This document shows positions 10,985-21,123 of a DNA stretch of 64,000 nucleotides, in pieces. Each line of letters begins with the position of its first letter. Position 1 is the stretch's first letter. The DNA comes from Allodiplogaster sudhausi (taxonomy: Eukaryota; Nematoda; Chromadorea; Rhabditida; Diplogasteridae). Below the pieces are notes generated by a model that worked only from the letters and a program-made list of their open reading frames with translations, had not been told where the DNA came from and ran no database searches. The position numbers and the translations under genes were made by a program. Where the stretch lies: contig CALZFC010000016.1 in the NCBI GenBank assembly GCA_945643635.1, forward strand, positions 6,176,501-6,240,500. Direction: 5' to 3'.

Positions 10985-12230
10985 GCCCATGCTTTTAAAC
11001 ATTCTAGAATGTTCTAGAAGGGGCCGAGTTTGGCCCCAGGAAGAGGAATTTTCTAGAACATTCTGGAAGGGGCAAACGTCTGCCCCCGGTCGTTGGAACA
11101 TCCTACAAGTTAAAAAAGGAAAAAAAAGTGCGAATTTGACCCCGATAAGTGGAATTTTCGAGAACATTCCGGAAAGGGCCAACATCTGCCCCCGATACTG
11201 AGAGCATTCCAGAAGGTTCCAGAAGTGACCAAATTTTCCAGAACATTCCGGAAGGGGCCAAGGTCCTTGGAACATTTCAGAAGGTTCCAGAAGGGGCCAA
11301 GTTTGGCCCCGAGATGTGGATTTCGAAATCATTCCGGAAGGGGCCAACGTCTGCCCCCGATTCTGGGAACATTCCTGAAGGTTCCAAAAGGGGCCGAGTA
11401 TGGCTCCGGAACGTAGAATTTTCCAGAACATTCCGGAAGGGGACAACGTCTGTCCCCGGTCCTTGGAACATTCCAGACGGTTCCAGAAGTGGCCGAGCTT
11501 GGTCCCGAGAAGTGACATTTTCCAGAAAATTCCGGAAGGTGCCAACGTCTTCCTCCGATACTGGAAACATTACAGAATGTTAAAGAAGGGGCCGAATTTG
11601 GTTCAGGGACGTGGAACTTTCAAAAACATTCCGGAAGGGGAGAACGTCTGCCCCGGTCCTTGGAACATTCTAGACGGTTCCAGAAAGTACCAATTTCTCT
11701 ATACCATTCAATAAGGGGCCAACGCCTGCCACCGGTCCTTGGAACATTCCAGAAGGTTCTAGAAGGGGCCGAGTTTGGCCTCGGGACGTGGAATTTTCTA
11801 GAACATTCCGGAAGTCGCTAACGACTGCCCCGGCCCTTGGAACAATAGCGCGTGTTCCCGAAGGGGCCGACTTTGACCGCGGGACGAGGAATTTTCCAGA
11901 ACATTCCGGAAGGGGATAACTTCTGACCCGATACTAGGAACATTCCAAACGGTTCCAGAACGGACCAAGTTCTTCACAACATTCCGTAAGGGACCAACGC
12001 CCGCCCCGATTCATGGAACATTCGAGAAAGTTCCAGAACGGGCCAAGTTCATCCCCTGGAATTTTCAAGAACATTCCGGAATGGGTCAACGCCTGCCACG
12101 GTCATTGGAACATTCCAGAAGGTTCTGTAAGAGGCCGATTTCGGCTCTGGGACGTGGAATTATTCAATTCATTCGGAAGGATCTCAGAGCAACATTTCGA
12201 ACGGAACAACGTCTGCCCCGAATATTGTCG
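10985..12230. repeat. ~100-bp satellite made of heat-shock-element pentamers
   Basis: About a dozen diverged units of roughly 100 bp. Each unit contains GAACATTCCGGAAGG, then a GGGGCC(N)ACGTCTGCCCC block, then GGAACATTCCAGAAGG with TTCCAGAAGGGGCC. These are runs of alternating GAA and TTC at 5-bp spacing, which is the binding-site pattern for heat shock factor. The segments at 11055-11080 and 11153-11176 show five pentamers in a row. Several frames stay open on both strands because the unit lacks stops; I do not regard them as coding. Confidence 0.85.
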
Positions 12231-12635
12231 TTGCTTTCTCGCTTCTTCGTGTTCTTCTTAATTATTACTATTATTATATTCTTAATTAATATTTATACTG
12301 GCGTGAATTTTAAGTGTAAGCCTCCTGGAACTTTTCTGACAACTGCCTGGAATCTTCCTGAAGCTTAAGGAATTATCTTACTTCTCCCTTCGAAAATCTG
12401 GAATACCAGACTTCCGGGCAAATGGACATTTCTATAACTTTCAGGAAAGGCAAAAGTGCTGACCTGAATATTACGAAGAGTGGTGTGGTTTGCCCCCGGC
12501 CTAACCATAAGTATCTTTTCATAACCCAGTCTTTCACAATTGGATTGTCTTCGCTCATTAACAAACATATATTTGCGCGGTCTCCCGGGTATACCGTAGT
12601 AAACTATGAAAGGGTATCGCAAGTAAAGTTAGAAA

Positions 12636-12692
12636 GCTCGGCCGCGAAGCGGCCGAGCAACCAGCCGATGAAGCGCGCGCGAAGCGTGCGCC
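12636..12692. other. two adjacent GAA-triloop hairpins
   Basis: GCTCGGCCGC-GAA-GCGGCCGAGC (12636-12658) is a perfect 10-bp stem with a 3-nt loop. GCGCGCGC-GAA-GCGTGCGC (12673-12691) is an 8-bp stem with one G-T pair and the same loop. ACCAG (12660-12664) and CTGGT further on could pair around the second hairpin. The GC content is far above the surroundings. No known RNA family is recognised. Confidence 0.6.
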
Positions 12693-12699
12693 AACCGAC

Positions 12700-13560
12700 T
12701 GGTAAAGAAGTAAATGTCCTATTACAAAGCAGACATTAACAGGATCGAAAGTCAGCTTCTTTTGTAAGATGGTTGCATATACATAAATATACATTATAAC
12801 AGTGGAGAAAAAAATGATACGTATTTTGTAGAGCAAACGGAGCGAGAGGCCACAGCCAGGTAGACAAATCATTGCCAAGGGTTACGATTCAAACGACAGA
12901 GCAACTCTGACTGCTAATTGCTACTAACTAGAGCATAGTGTGTGACTCACAGAGCCAAAGGATCAAACGAATGTACATAGTACAAACAAATACATGTAGA
13001 TGTTAGATCATCTATATTAAAATTAATTTTTTAGCAAAGTTTTTTCGACAAGAATAAATTCTAAATCGCATGGATCCACGCTTGTTTAATGCATATAATA
13101 TCGTACTCGTAAGAATTTCCCCATTCTCCCAGAGAGGACATTGCAAAAAGCGGAGCGAGATTCGCGCTTGATGACTCTTGCTTTTCCTGCTAAACCACAA
13201 TTTATAAATCTGCCGAACAGCACAGAAACAAACAGCGGAAAGAGAGGCCCAAATTAATATGTATCTAGCTCCACATTTAAAACCTCCAAGATGCCTACTA
13301 ACAAATCAATTGGAGTAAACATAAAATCATATGAATTTGCAAAGGGCATCATGATCCCGCAGAGCGTGCCACGTTCGCACGATACATACATATATACAAT
13401 TCCCTATCACAAGGTTTGCCAATGCCATGTGGCACACCTTCCGGTGTGCCCCATTGATAGACTCTCATCAGACTCTGGAACTTCAACACGGCGGGATGGA
13501 ATTTGCTGAAAAACTAACTATTCACCCTCGTAACCAAGAATGTCCACAACACGCGCGTAT
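12700..13560. other. gene-poor stretch
   Basis: No exon or repeat that I can support; AT-rich with short frames only. Confidence 0.35.
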
Positions 13561-13913
13561 CCCTTCGCAATTCCTCTCCATTTGCTCTCTATCTCACTGT
13601 TTCTTTCTCTTTCTTTTTTCTCATTGTCTTTCTCTCTCTCTCTTTCTCTCTCTTTTATCTCTATCTCTCTCTCTCTGTGTTTCTCTCCTTCTTTCTCTCT
13701 CTCCCTCCCTCTCACTACTTGTAACGACTCGCTACTCATGACCCTTGCAGGCATTTGTTTTCCAGGGTACTTCTTCTTTATCTTCCGAGTAATCTTCTGC
13801 TTTCTTTCGGGCCACATCAGCCCTTCGCCTGCTTCTCTGCACGCCACTCTCTTTCTATCTCGCAACTCTCTCTATCTCTCTCGTTTCTCTCTCTCTCTCT
13901 CTTTCTCTCTCTC

Positions 13914-13955
<42 letters not shown>

Positions 13956-14876
13956 GCATTTCTCTCTTTCTCACTGTATCTCTTCTGTGTCGCTCTCCAA
14001 GATCTCCTTCATCAATCTTTCATTCGCTTTTTTGGCTTTACCCTTCTCTCTCCCCCCCCCCCTCCCCCCTCTCTCTCTCTCTCTCTCGCTCTCTCTCCGC
14101 TCTCCCATTTCCTCTTTTTCGCTCTCTCTCTCTCTCTACCTCTCTCTCTCTTTCCCTCACTCCCCATTTGTCTTCATCTCACGTTCTCTTCACCCTCTTC
14201 CGCTTCACATTCAAAAGGCTACAACCACTTCCTCTCTCTGCCCTGCATGCATTTGCCGGCTCCTGCCAACAGCTCCCGGCCTGCTTCCTGGAGAGCAATT
14301 CTCTCTCTTATTCTCTCTCTCCCTGCCTCTCGGTAGTACTGCTTCTGCGCTTTCTACATCCGTCTCTTCACTCCATCTCTAGCTTTCACACGCAATCAAC
14401 TTTTCTCTCTTCACCGTCTCTCACTCTCTCTCCCTTTTCTTCCTCTCTCTTCTAATCGTTCTCTATCCGTCTTCCTTCCTCCGTCTCCCGTTCCTATCGG
14501 TAACCGTTTTGGTTCCCAAGCGGAGATTATTAGCTTATGAAACGACTGCTGTTTCTGTGCTCCTTTCGGAGATAATCATATCCACTTCGTCTTTTGCTTT
14601 GGCAAGCCTGCGTTAAAACTCTTTTTTAAAATAAATTTTTTTCATTCATTATTTTCAAATTTCTCACTTGTAATTGTTGAAACGTTTTAGTCAAAGTCGT
14701 CTTGGAATTTTGCCAATTTCACGGCGTCGAAGAGAGGCCTAAATGGATTTCTTTCTCATGGTGGCCTATTGTGGCAAACAAACATGGACGCAGCCTACTC
14801 CAATTAAGGCGGCATTCCCCCCCCCCCCCCTCCAAACGTTTTCATTCCCGCGCCCAGTCCTCGTGTCTCTCTCTCT

Positions 14877-14918
<42 letters not shown>

Positions 14919-15760
14919 TACTCTCTCTTACTTTCTCTTACTCTCTCTCTCTCTGTCTCTTTCTCTCTTTCTTTCTTTCTTTCTTTCTTTCTCTCCCTCT
15001 CACTCTCATTCCATCGCTATTTCTTATTTCCTGAACAATTTTATACGCACCAAGTACATTTGAGAGTCATGACGACATAAACGGACAAATATTTTTGCTT
15101 GACATTTATTTTCTCGTTTTTATCGATTTTACATTCTATGTAAGTAAAATAAGTATATTTAAAAAACCGTGCAAGCGCAGAGAATATTCTAAGATAAAAA
15201 AAATTAAAACCGAAAAAAGTAGATATAATGTTGTATACCTATCTATGTACATATGTATGAATATATGTACATACATATATACATGTATAAAGTACACCTA
15301 TATGCATGAAATTTCAAGGCACTCCTCGTAGAGCGCCACCAACAACGAAAGAAAAATCCATCCTCTTTCGCCTTTGTTTACTATTGCCGAGGGCACTCCT
15401 TCTATAGTCTAGACTCTTTTTCTCTCTTTCTCTTCCTTTTTCTTTATCCCTCTATCACTTTTTCCATATTTGTTCAATGTCTCATTGTCTCTCTTCACTC
15501 TCTTCCAATCTCCTTGTTTTCAGCACCCTCTCACTCTCTTTCGCTTTCTCTTTTTCTCTACACACTTATCTAATTTCTCTCTCTCAGTCCTCCTCTCTCG
15601 CTATCTATTCTCTCTATCTCTCTTTCAATTCACTCCATCTCTCCCTCTCGCTGTCTCTCACTATATATTCTCTCTCTCCATCTCTCCCTCTCTATCTCTA
15701 TCTCTCTCTCTCTTTCTCTCACTCTCCATCTCTCCCTCTCTCATTTCGTTCCCCCGGGGC
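13560..15760. repeat. large (CT)n microsatellite cluster
   Basis: Successive CT/CTTT tracts at about 13605-13715, 13855-13985, 14045-14165, 14285-14335, 14865-15005 and 15415-15745, broken by unique sequence including poly-C at 14055 and 14818. Ser/Leu-rich reading frames of up to 280 codons here arise from the repeat and are not counted as genes. An ATGTACATA-type dinucleotide patch lies near 15245-15290. Confidence 0.85.
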
Positions 15761-15886
15761 CTTCTCTCCTGACCCCGTCGACGCCCTCCTCTCCACACAT
15801 TCTCATGCATTATTCCCGATGGCAGCCACTCGCGCGCGACAACTTTTCGACAGACTTTAATTTGGAGCTGGAAGCATGAAAAGGAC

Positions 15887-15932
<46 letters not shown>

Positions 15933-16527
15933 TACAGAGCGAGAGAGAGTGATAAAGAACCTGAAAGAGAAAAAGAGAGAGAGGCAGAGAGAGAGAGAGC
16001 GCAAGACATCCCTGTAAAGAGAATGTAAGGCTGGGAGAATGATCGAGAAAGAGATAATGAAAAACGTGTACATTTTAGAGTAACTACTGTTCTCCGGCTA
16101 CATTTTCTATTTTACCACAAAGAACCGCGCAAGCTTTCGCCATTCGCGTTGAGCAACGCTCTATAAATAATATACATATGTATATACATACATATTCCTT
16201 TCATGTGACACACACCCGGTTCACAGGCAGTCTTATTGTTAGTCACATTTTATTCTGCAGCTCTCTTTCAATGGTTCTTGTTGCAATGAAACTGAGCGCT
16301 GACAATGAGCAACAAATAGGCGTCAACAAGCCTGAGAAATCACACAAGCATTGATTCTTTTTGCATCGTTTTAATACCTATTCGTTGAATGTGTATTTTA
16401 CTTGCTCATTGGCATGTACATATGTTTTTTTTTCATTTAACGCTGTAGCCTACGTTACCCTCTTGAATCATTTATCTTTTCTTTTCTACTGTATTCTATA
16501 GTAAGCTTTTTCTCGCACCAGTTTTTC
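15761..16527. other. upstream flank of the GNAT gene
   Basis: Contains a (GA)n tract at about 15888-16005, opposite in strand sense to the CT cluster before it. Otherwise AT-rich with no exon. Any promoter of the acetyltransferase gene should lie here. Confidence 0.4.
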
Positions 16528-16624
16528 GCAGTATTCTTTTCGGTCAACAATACAGTATTCTTCATAGTCTCCAATACAGTATTCTTTTCAGTCTACATTA
16601 CAGTACTCTTTTCCTCTCTACAGT
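16528..16624 (+). promoter_or_regulatory. repeated acceptor-like motif before the GNAT start
   Basis: TACAGTATTCTTTTC-type words occur about four times at a spacing near 30 bp and end in CTCTCTACAG one base before the ATG at 16625. The last one is a good 3' splice signal. It could be the acceptor of a 5' UTR intron or, if the organism uses spliced leaders, a trans-splice site. This is inference. Confidence 0.4.
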
Positions 16625-19600
16625 ATGCCCGAGATGCTGCCGCTGGTCGACGAGATTCGCTACAGGAGCGGCGTCAATTACGCAGAGGAAATTCTAGAGT
16701 TTCTGCTGCATCGCTTCCGGGTGCAAGAGCCGATCACACGCAGTCTTGGTGAGGAGAGAAGAGAGAGAAAGAGAGTGGGAGAGAGAGAAGGAGAAGAGAG
16801 ACAAAGAGAACGTGAGAGAAAGAGAGTTGGAGAGAGACACGGAGAGAAGCAGAGAGGGAGAGAGATGACGAGAGAAGCAGAGGGGAATAGAGACAAGGAA
16901 AAGAGAGACAGTGAGAAGTAAACAGGGAGAGATACAAAGAAACATAAGATAATGACAGCCGCAAGAAGAGAGGGAGAGAGGAAGAGAAACACAGGGAGAG
17001 AAATAGAGAGAGGAGAAACGCAGGGAAAGGAATAGAAAGGGGGCAGAGAGAGGATGAAATGAAACAGATCGAGAGTATGAGACATAAGGAGACAGGCTAG
17101 GATAGCGGAGATAGAAAGATTATAATTAATATGAAGAAAAAAAGCTATAAACCGATAGTAAAAAATATAAAAAAGGACGCTTTTGCTTAAATTTTTATTG
17201 CAATATATTTTTTGTTTGACTTTCCATTGTCTGTTTCACTTTGGACTCTTAACGGGTCAGCTGGTCTGCTTGGCCCGCGTGGAGGTTTTGTGCTGTGCTC
17301 AGCCACTATTCCTGCCTTCTTCTCTTGATGAAAGTGCCCCCAGGGCACAAAGAATAGAGCAGGGCGAATGGGAGATTGGAGAGCGAAGAGAGGTGTATAG
17401 AGTAAGAAGAAAGAGGGATAGTGAGTAAAAAGAGGGAGAGCGTGAAGATAGAGAGTCAGATAGACAGCTAGAGAAACAGAGAGAGAATGAGAGAAAGAGA
17501 GAGTGAGAGAGAAGAGTGAAAGAAATAGAGCGAGAGAGAGTGAGTGAGATAAGTTATATAGAGAGAGTGAGATAAGAGACAGAGAGCGAGAGTGAGATGC
17601 AGATAGAAAGAGGGATTAGAGAAGCGCTCCCCTTGGCGTGTCTCCATTTGCAACAAACGACTTCTTGATAAGGAGCACGGGATGCTTGCTGTCTTTGGGG
17701 AGATTGCTGTTGAAAAAGGTGGTTTCTGAGAAAGGGAAATGGCGTGAGAGAATGAATGGCTTTGCAAAAGAGTGTACGCGAGAAACCAAAAGTTTAACAT
17801 AGGAGGAAAAAAAAGCCAAATAGTGATGATTATTTTAAAATAAACTGAAAAATAAAATACAACAAATAAAAAAGGTAAAAATATATATATCTTTTTAATG
17901 AGTAAAAAAAAGGAACTATGAACAGATGCATCGATCGACGACGTCCGCGCCTTCTTCACTGATCTACGCGATGGCGGCATTCAACACTCGGTCGCCGCCT
18001 TCCGCCAGCCGACCGGTGCGTATTTTTATTTTTATTTAATTTTTTATATATTTTTACGTGACCGATTTATGCGCGATATTTATTGTTCATTTTTGACACA
18101 AACACGAAACTACAGCGTAAAAGAAATATTCTCGTAAATTGATAAAGAAAATATGTATGTTTGAATGAGATTTTTTGCCCCATTAAAGGTGTCTTTTTTA
18201 CAGTTTAATTTCTTTCAGTTTATATTGAAAAAAATATATATGGATATACACACATTTGTGAGTTACTCTCATTGCTACACAGGCGCTTTTCAATGTACTC
18301 AACTTGAGAAGAAGCAAGCATGCCAGATTACAGTCGATGCAAGGGTTGTGGTGCCAGCGAATAAAAAAAATAATAGAATCCAGGCTCGACCGACCCGTCG
18401 GCAGAGGAGCTCATTGGTGTCTGTCTGAATCACCTGGACCCGACACCACCGCCACCCGCGGCCGCGTCCCGAGACACTGACGAGGACAGCAGTGGCTACG
18501 GCGACTTTGATCCCTTCAAGGACTATGCTAATGGTGATATCTTTGTTTCCATATATACATTTTTGTTTTTAATGTAATTAGGCACTTAATTATTTAGATA
18601 AGTAAAGAGACAAGTTTTTTCCGAAAAAAACAATAATTTTTAAGAAGTCGAGAGCGGCCCGTACAAGGAGCGAAACGCGAATCGGCTTCACTCTTTCGTG
18701 TGCGCACTCGAAGGTTTCTGTCTTTCGACTACTTCTTTCTCCCTCTAAGTCTCTCTCTCTCTCTATCTCTTAGTCTCTCCATCTTTCTCCCTCACTCTCT
18801 CTATTTCTCTGTCTCGTCCTCTCTCCATATTTCTCCCTTACTCTCTTACCCCTCTCTCACTCTCTTGCAGGTGACATCTTCGCAACCCTCGGCCATCCCT
18901 CTTCCATCTTCCATGTTGACGTCATCTGTGTCGCGGCTTCATGCTCAAGGTACAAGATGTAATCAGTATTCCTATGATCAATCAATGAGAAGGTGTTCAA
19001 AGTACTCGTTCAAGATCATTTTAATGTACACATGCATACATGAAGAACATAAAGAAGATTGAATGAGATAACAACAACTTAATTTAGCCAATCGCTATAA
19101 CCAAGTGTTTCACGGCTAAAACGTGAGCAAGCAAAGGATAGCAAAGGCAGTGTAGGAAAAATTTGCTTTCAAATGTTCAGAATAAAATAAACAAACAAAA
19201 ACAAACAAAAAAGAAGCCCCAATTTTGTGTCTCCAGACAAGGCATCGGCAAGGAGCTCCTCAGACAAAGTCTCGAACACGCCGATCGCCTCGGCTGCCAG
19301 CTCGTGTCCACCGCCGCGACGGCGCAAGCGTCGCAGGAGATGTTCCGGAGGGTACGGTAGCTTTTTTTCTCATTTTTTTCTCTTTTTTCATTCATTGCAA
19401 ATAAATAAATAGCTCAACACTGAAGCCAAGGCATAAGAACTAGATCTCATAGAAATGCCTTAATCAAAATGTATGCAGTCAAAACCACCGATCATCCATT
19501 CAATTTTGAACAAGAATTGACAAGATTGTGCTAACTGGAGACTCTGTCTCTCTCTCCCTCTCTCTCTCTCCCACTCTCTCTCCAAATCATGCTCTTACTC

Positions 19601-19840
19601 TTTCTCGCTTTGTTTCTCTCCCTCTCTATCTCTCCCTCCCTCCCTCTCTCTCTCACTCTATCTCGCACTCTCTCTCTCCCTCTCCAGGCCGGGTTCTACA
19701 CGGTTCGCGAGCTGCCCTTCTCCTGCTTCCGCGAGCGTCGAATGCCGATCTTCAGGAATCTGCCGGACGGGGGAAGGAGTGGTCTACTCATGGCATATGC
19801 AATCAGAGAGAAGGAGGAGGGGGACGAGGATCTGAAGTAG
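16625..19840 (+). CDS. GNAT-family N-acetyltransferase, six exons
   Basis: Exons 16625-16748, 17926-18015, 18384-18533, 18871-18949, 19237-19351 and 19688-19840 are joined by GT-AG introns whose phases all agree. They total 711 nt (236 aa plus TAG). The N-terminal part (EPITRSLDASIDDVRAFF) resembles the substrate-side region of arylalkylamine-type acetyltransferases. The acetyl-CoA loop is RQGIG (148-152, motif R/Q-x-x-G-x-G/A) after strand VDVICVAAS. A following TAAT segment and AGFYTVRELPF (187-197) form the last GNAT strands. A probable role is acetyl transfer from acetyl-CoA to a small amine; the substrate is unknown. A Pro/Ala/Asp-rich insert (about 91-115) is unusual. CT tracts form the polypyrimidine tracts of exons 4 and 6, and intron 1 begins with a GA tract. 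Confidence 0.88.
18270..18345 (+). repeat. dispersed repeat 'a' fragment in GNAT intron 2
   Basis: CACAGGCGCTTTTCAATGT, then ACTTGAGAAGAAGCAAGCATG and an ATCGATG-like end, match the dispersed family seen at 20437, 30530, 49385, 51165, 60610 and 61355. Confidence 0.55.
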
Positions 19841-20588
19841 AGAGAGAGAAAGGGAGAGAGAGAGAAAGAGAAAAAGAGAGGGAGAGAGAGAGGGAGAAAG
19901 AGTGACAGAGAGAGAGAGAACGAATGAGAAAAACGGAGAGAAAGAGAGGCCGTGGAGAGAGAAAGAGAGATGAAGAGGAAGGGAGAGATTGCGGAATAGA
20001 GCGAAAGATAAATCTCATGAGATATTGCAAGATTAATGAAAATAAAACTAACCATAAGCAATTTTTGTTTATAATCAATTACTTAATACCTATGTATGTA
20101 TATCTTTTTACACCAAGTAGTGAATTACTAATTTATTGAACTGCAGTCTGCAATTCCCTGCTTATTATAGCACGACGCATACGGGATATGTATACATACT
20201 TAAATTGTATTCTGCGATTTCTGCGGTTGTGCTTCAATTTTATCTCGGGGCATAAAATAGAATTAAGATGAAAAGAATATTTTTTACCATTCGAATATTA
20301 CTGCCTTGAAAATGCGAAAAAAAATTGTAAAATACAAAGGTTTTTTTAGCCACTCGCAATCTAATTGTGTAAGAATAAAGGTACGATAAGAAAAAAAGAT
20401 TGGATCTATTTAGTGCTTGCGCAAAATCACAGACTGGGACCGATTGTTTCATCACGAAGAACGTTGGATAATTTCTTTCAACGCCACACAGGCGCTTTTC
20501 AGATTAGTTATTTTGAGATAAAGAAAGCAAATAAAATTCCAATCGATGTAGTTCGGGTAAATTATATCTCAACTCTCTCTCTCTCTCG

Positions 20589-20628
<40 letters not shown>

Positions 20629-21123
20629 TACTTTCTCTCTCTGTCTTCTTCTTTCTCTCTTTCGCTTTCTTTCTCCCTCTCTGAAGTTATGGGGACAGAA
20701 ATGGTGATGGTGAGACAAATAGCTCCCATGGTCAGACACATACTCCAATAACATAAATTCCTCTTATCACCTTCCCTCAATTCCTTTATTCTTTTTTTCC
20801 CAAGCTGATCAGCATTTTAAATTCAGAGTTTTTGTATCTTCTTTATTCTTGAGGAGTTATATATACTATTGCGAGTGAGTGAAGCCTGGCGGTGGTCGTT
20901 TTCTGAATTGGATCACGAATTGTTTTTTAACGATCTACGTAAATCCGACGACAGTGGTATAATGACCTATAATTATGTATGTATGAAATTCATATTCAAC
21001 TTATAAAATTTTCCAATGTTATAAGTGTGATTCTGCATACATAGATGAAAGATGTTACTAGCATTGAAAGCCGAATGAAGAAGGGCGAGTTTGCGGTGAC
21101 AGGCGTCCGTAGTCGGCATGCCG
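19841..21123. other. intergenic: GA tract and repeat 'a' copy
   Basis: A (GA)n tract follows the GNAT stop directly (about 19840-19990). A copy of repeat 'a' lies at 20437-20560 (GATTGTTTCATCACGAAGAAC, ACAGGCGCTTTTC, GAGATAAAGAAAGCAAATAA) and is followed by a CT tract at 20570-20690. GNAT and the minus-strand gene at 21124 converge on this interval. Confidence 0.5.

Noticed and set aside
11149..11714. Repeat proteins encoded by the ~100-bp satellite
   Set aside because: Frames are open on both strands and shift between units, and unit divergence shows no third-position bias by eye.
12660..12700. Hammerhead ribozyme suggested by CCGATGAAG and CGAAG words
   Set aside because: The invariant CTGATGA and GAAA core elements are not both present in the right arrangement.
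13540..14455. Open frames of up to 280 codons rich in Ser and Leu
   Set aside because: They are translations of (CT)n microsatellites and occur in two or three frames at once; no domain, no splice context.
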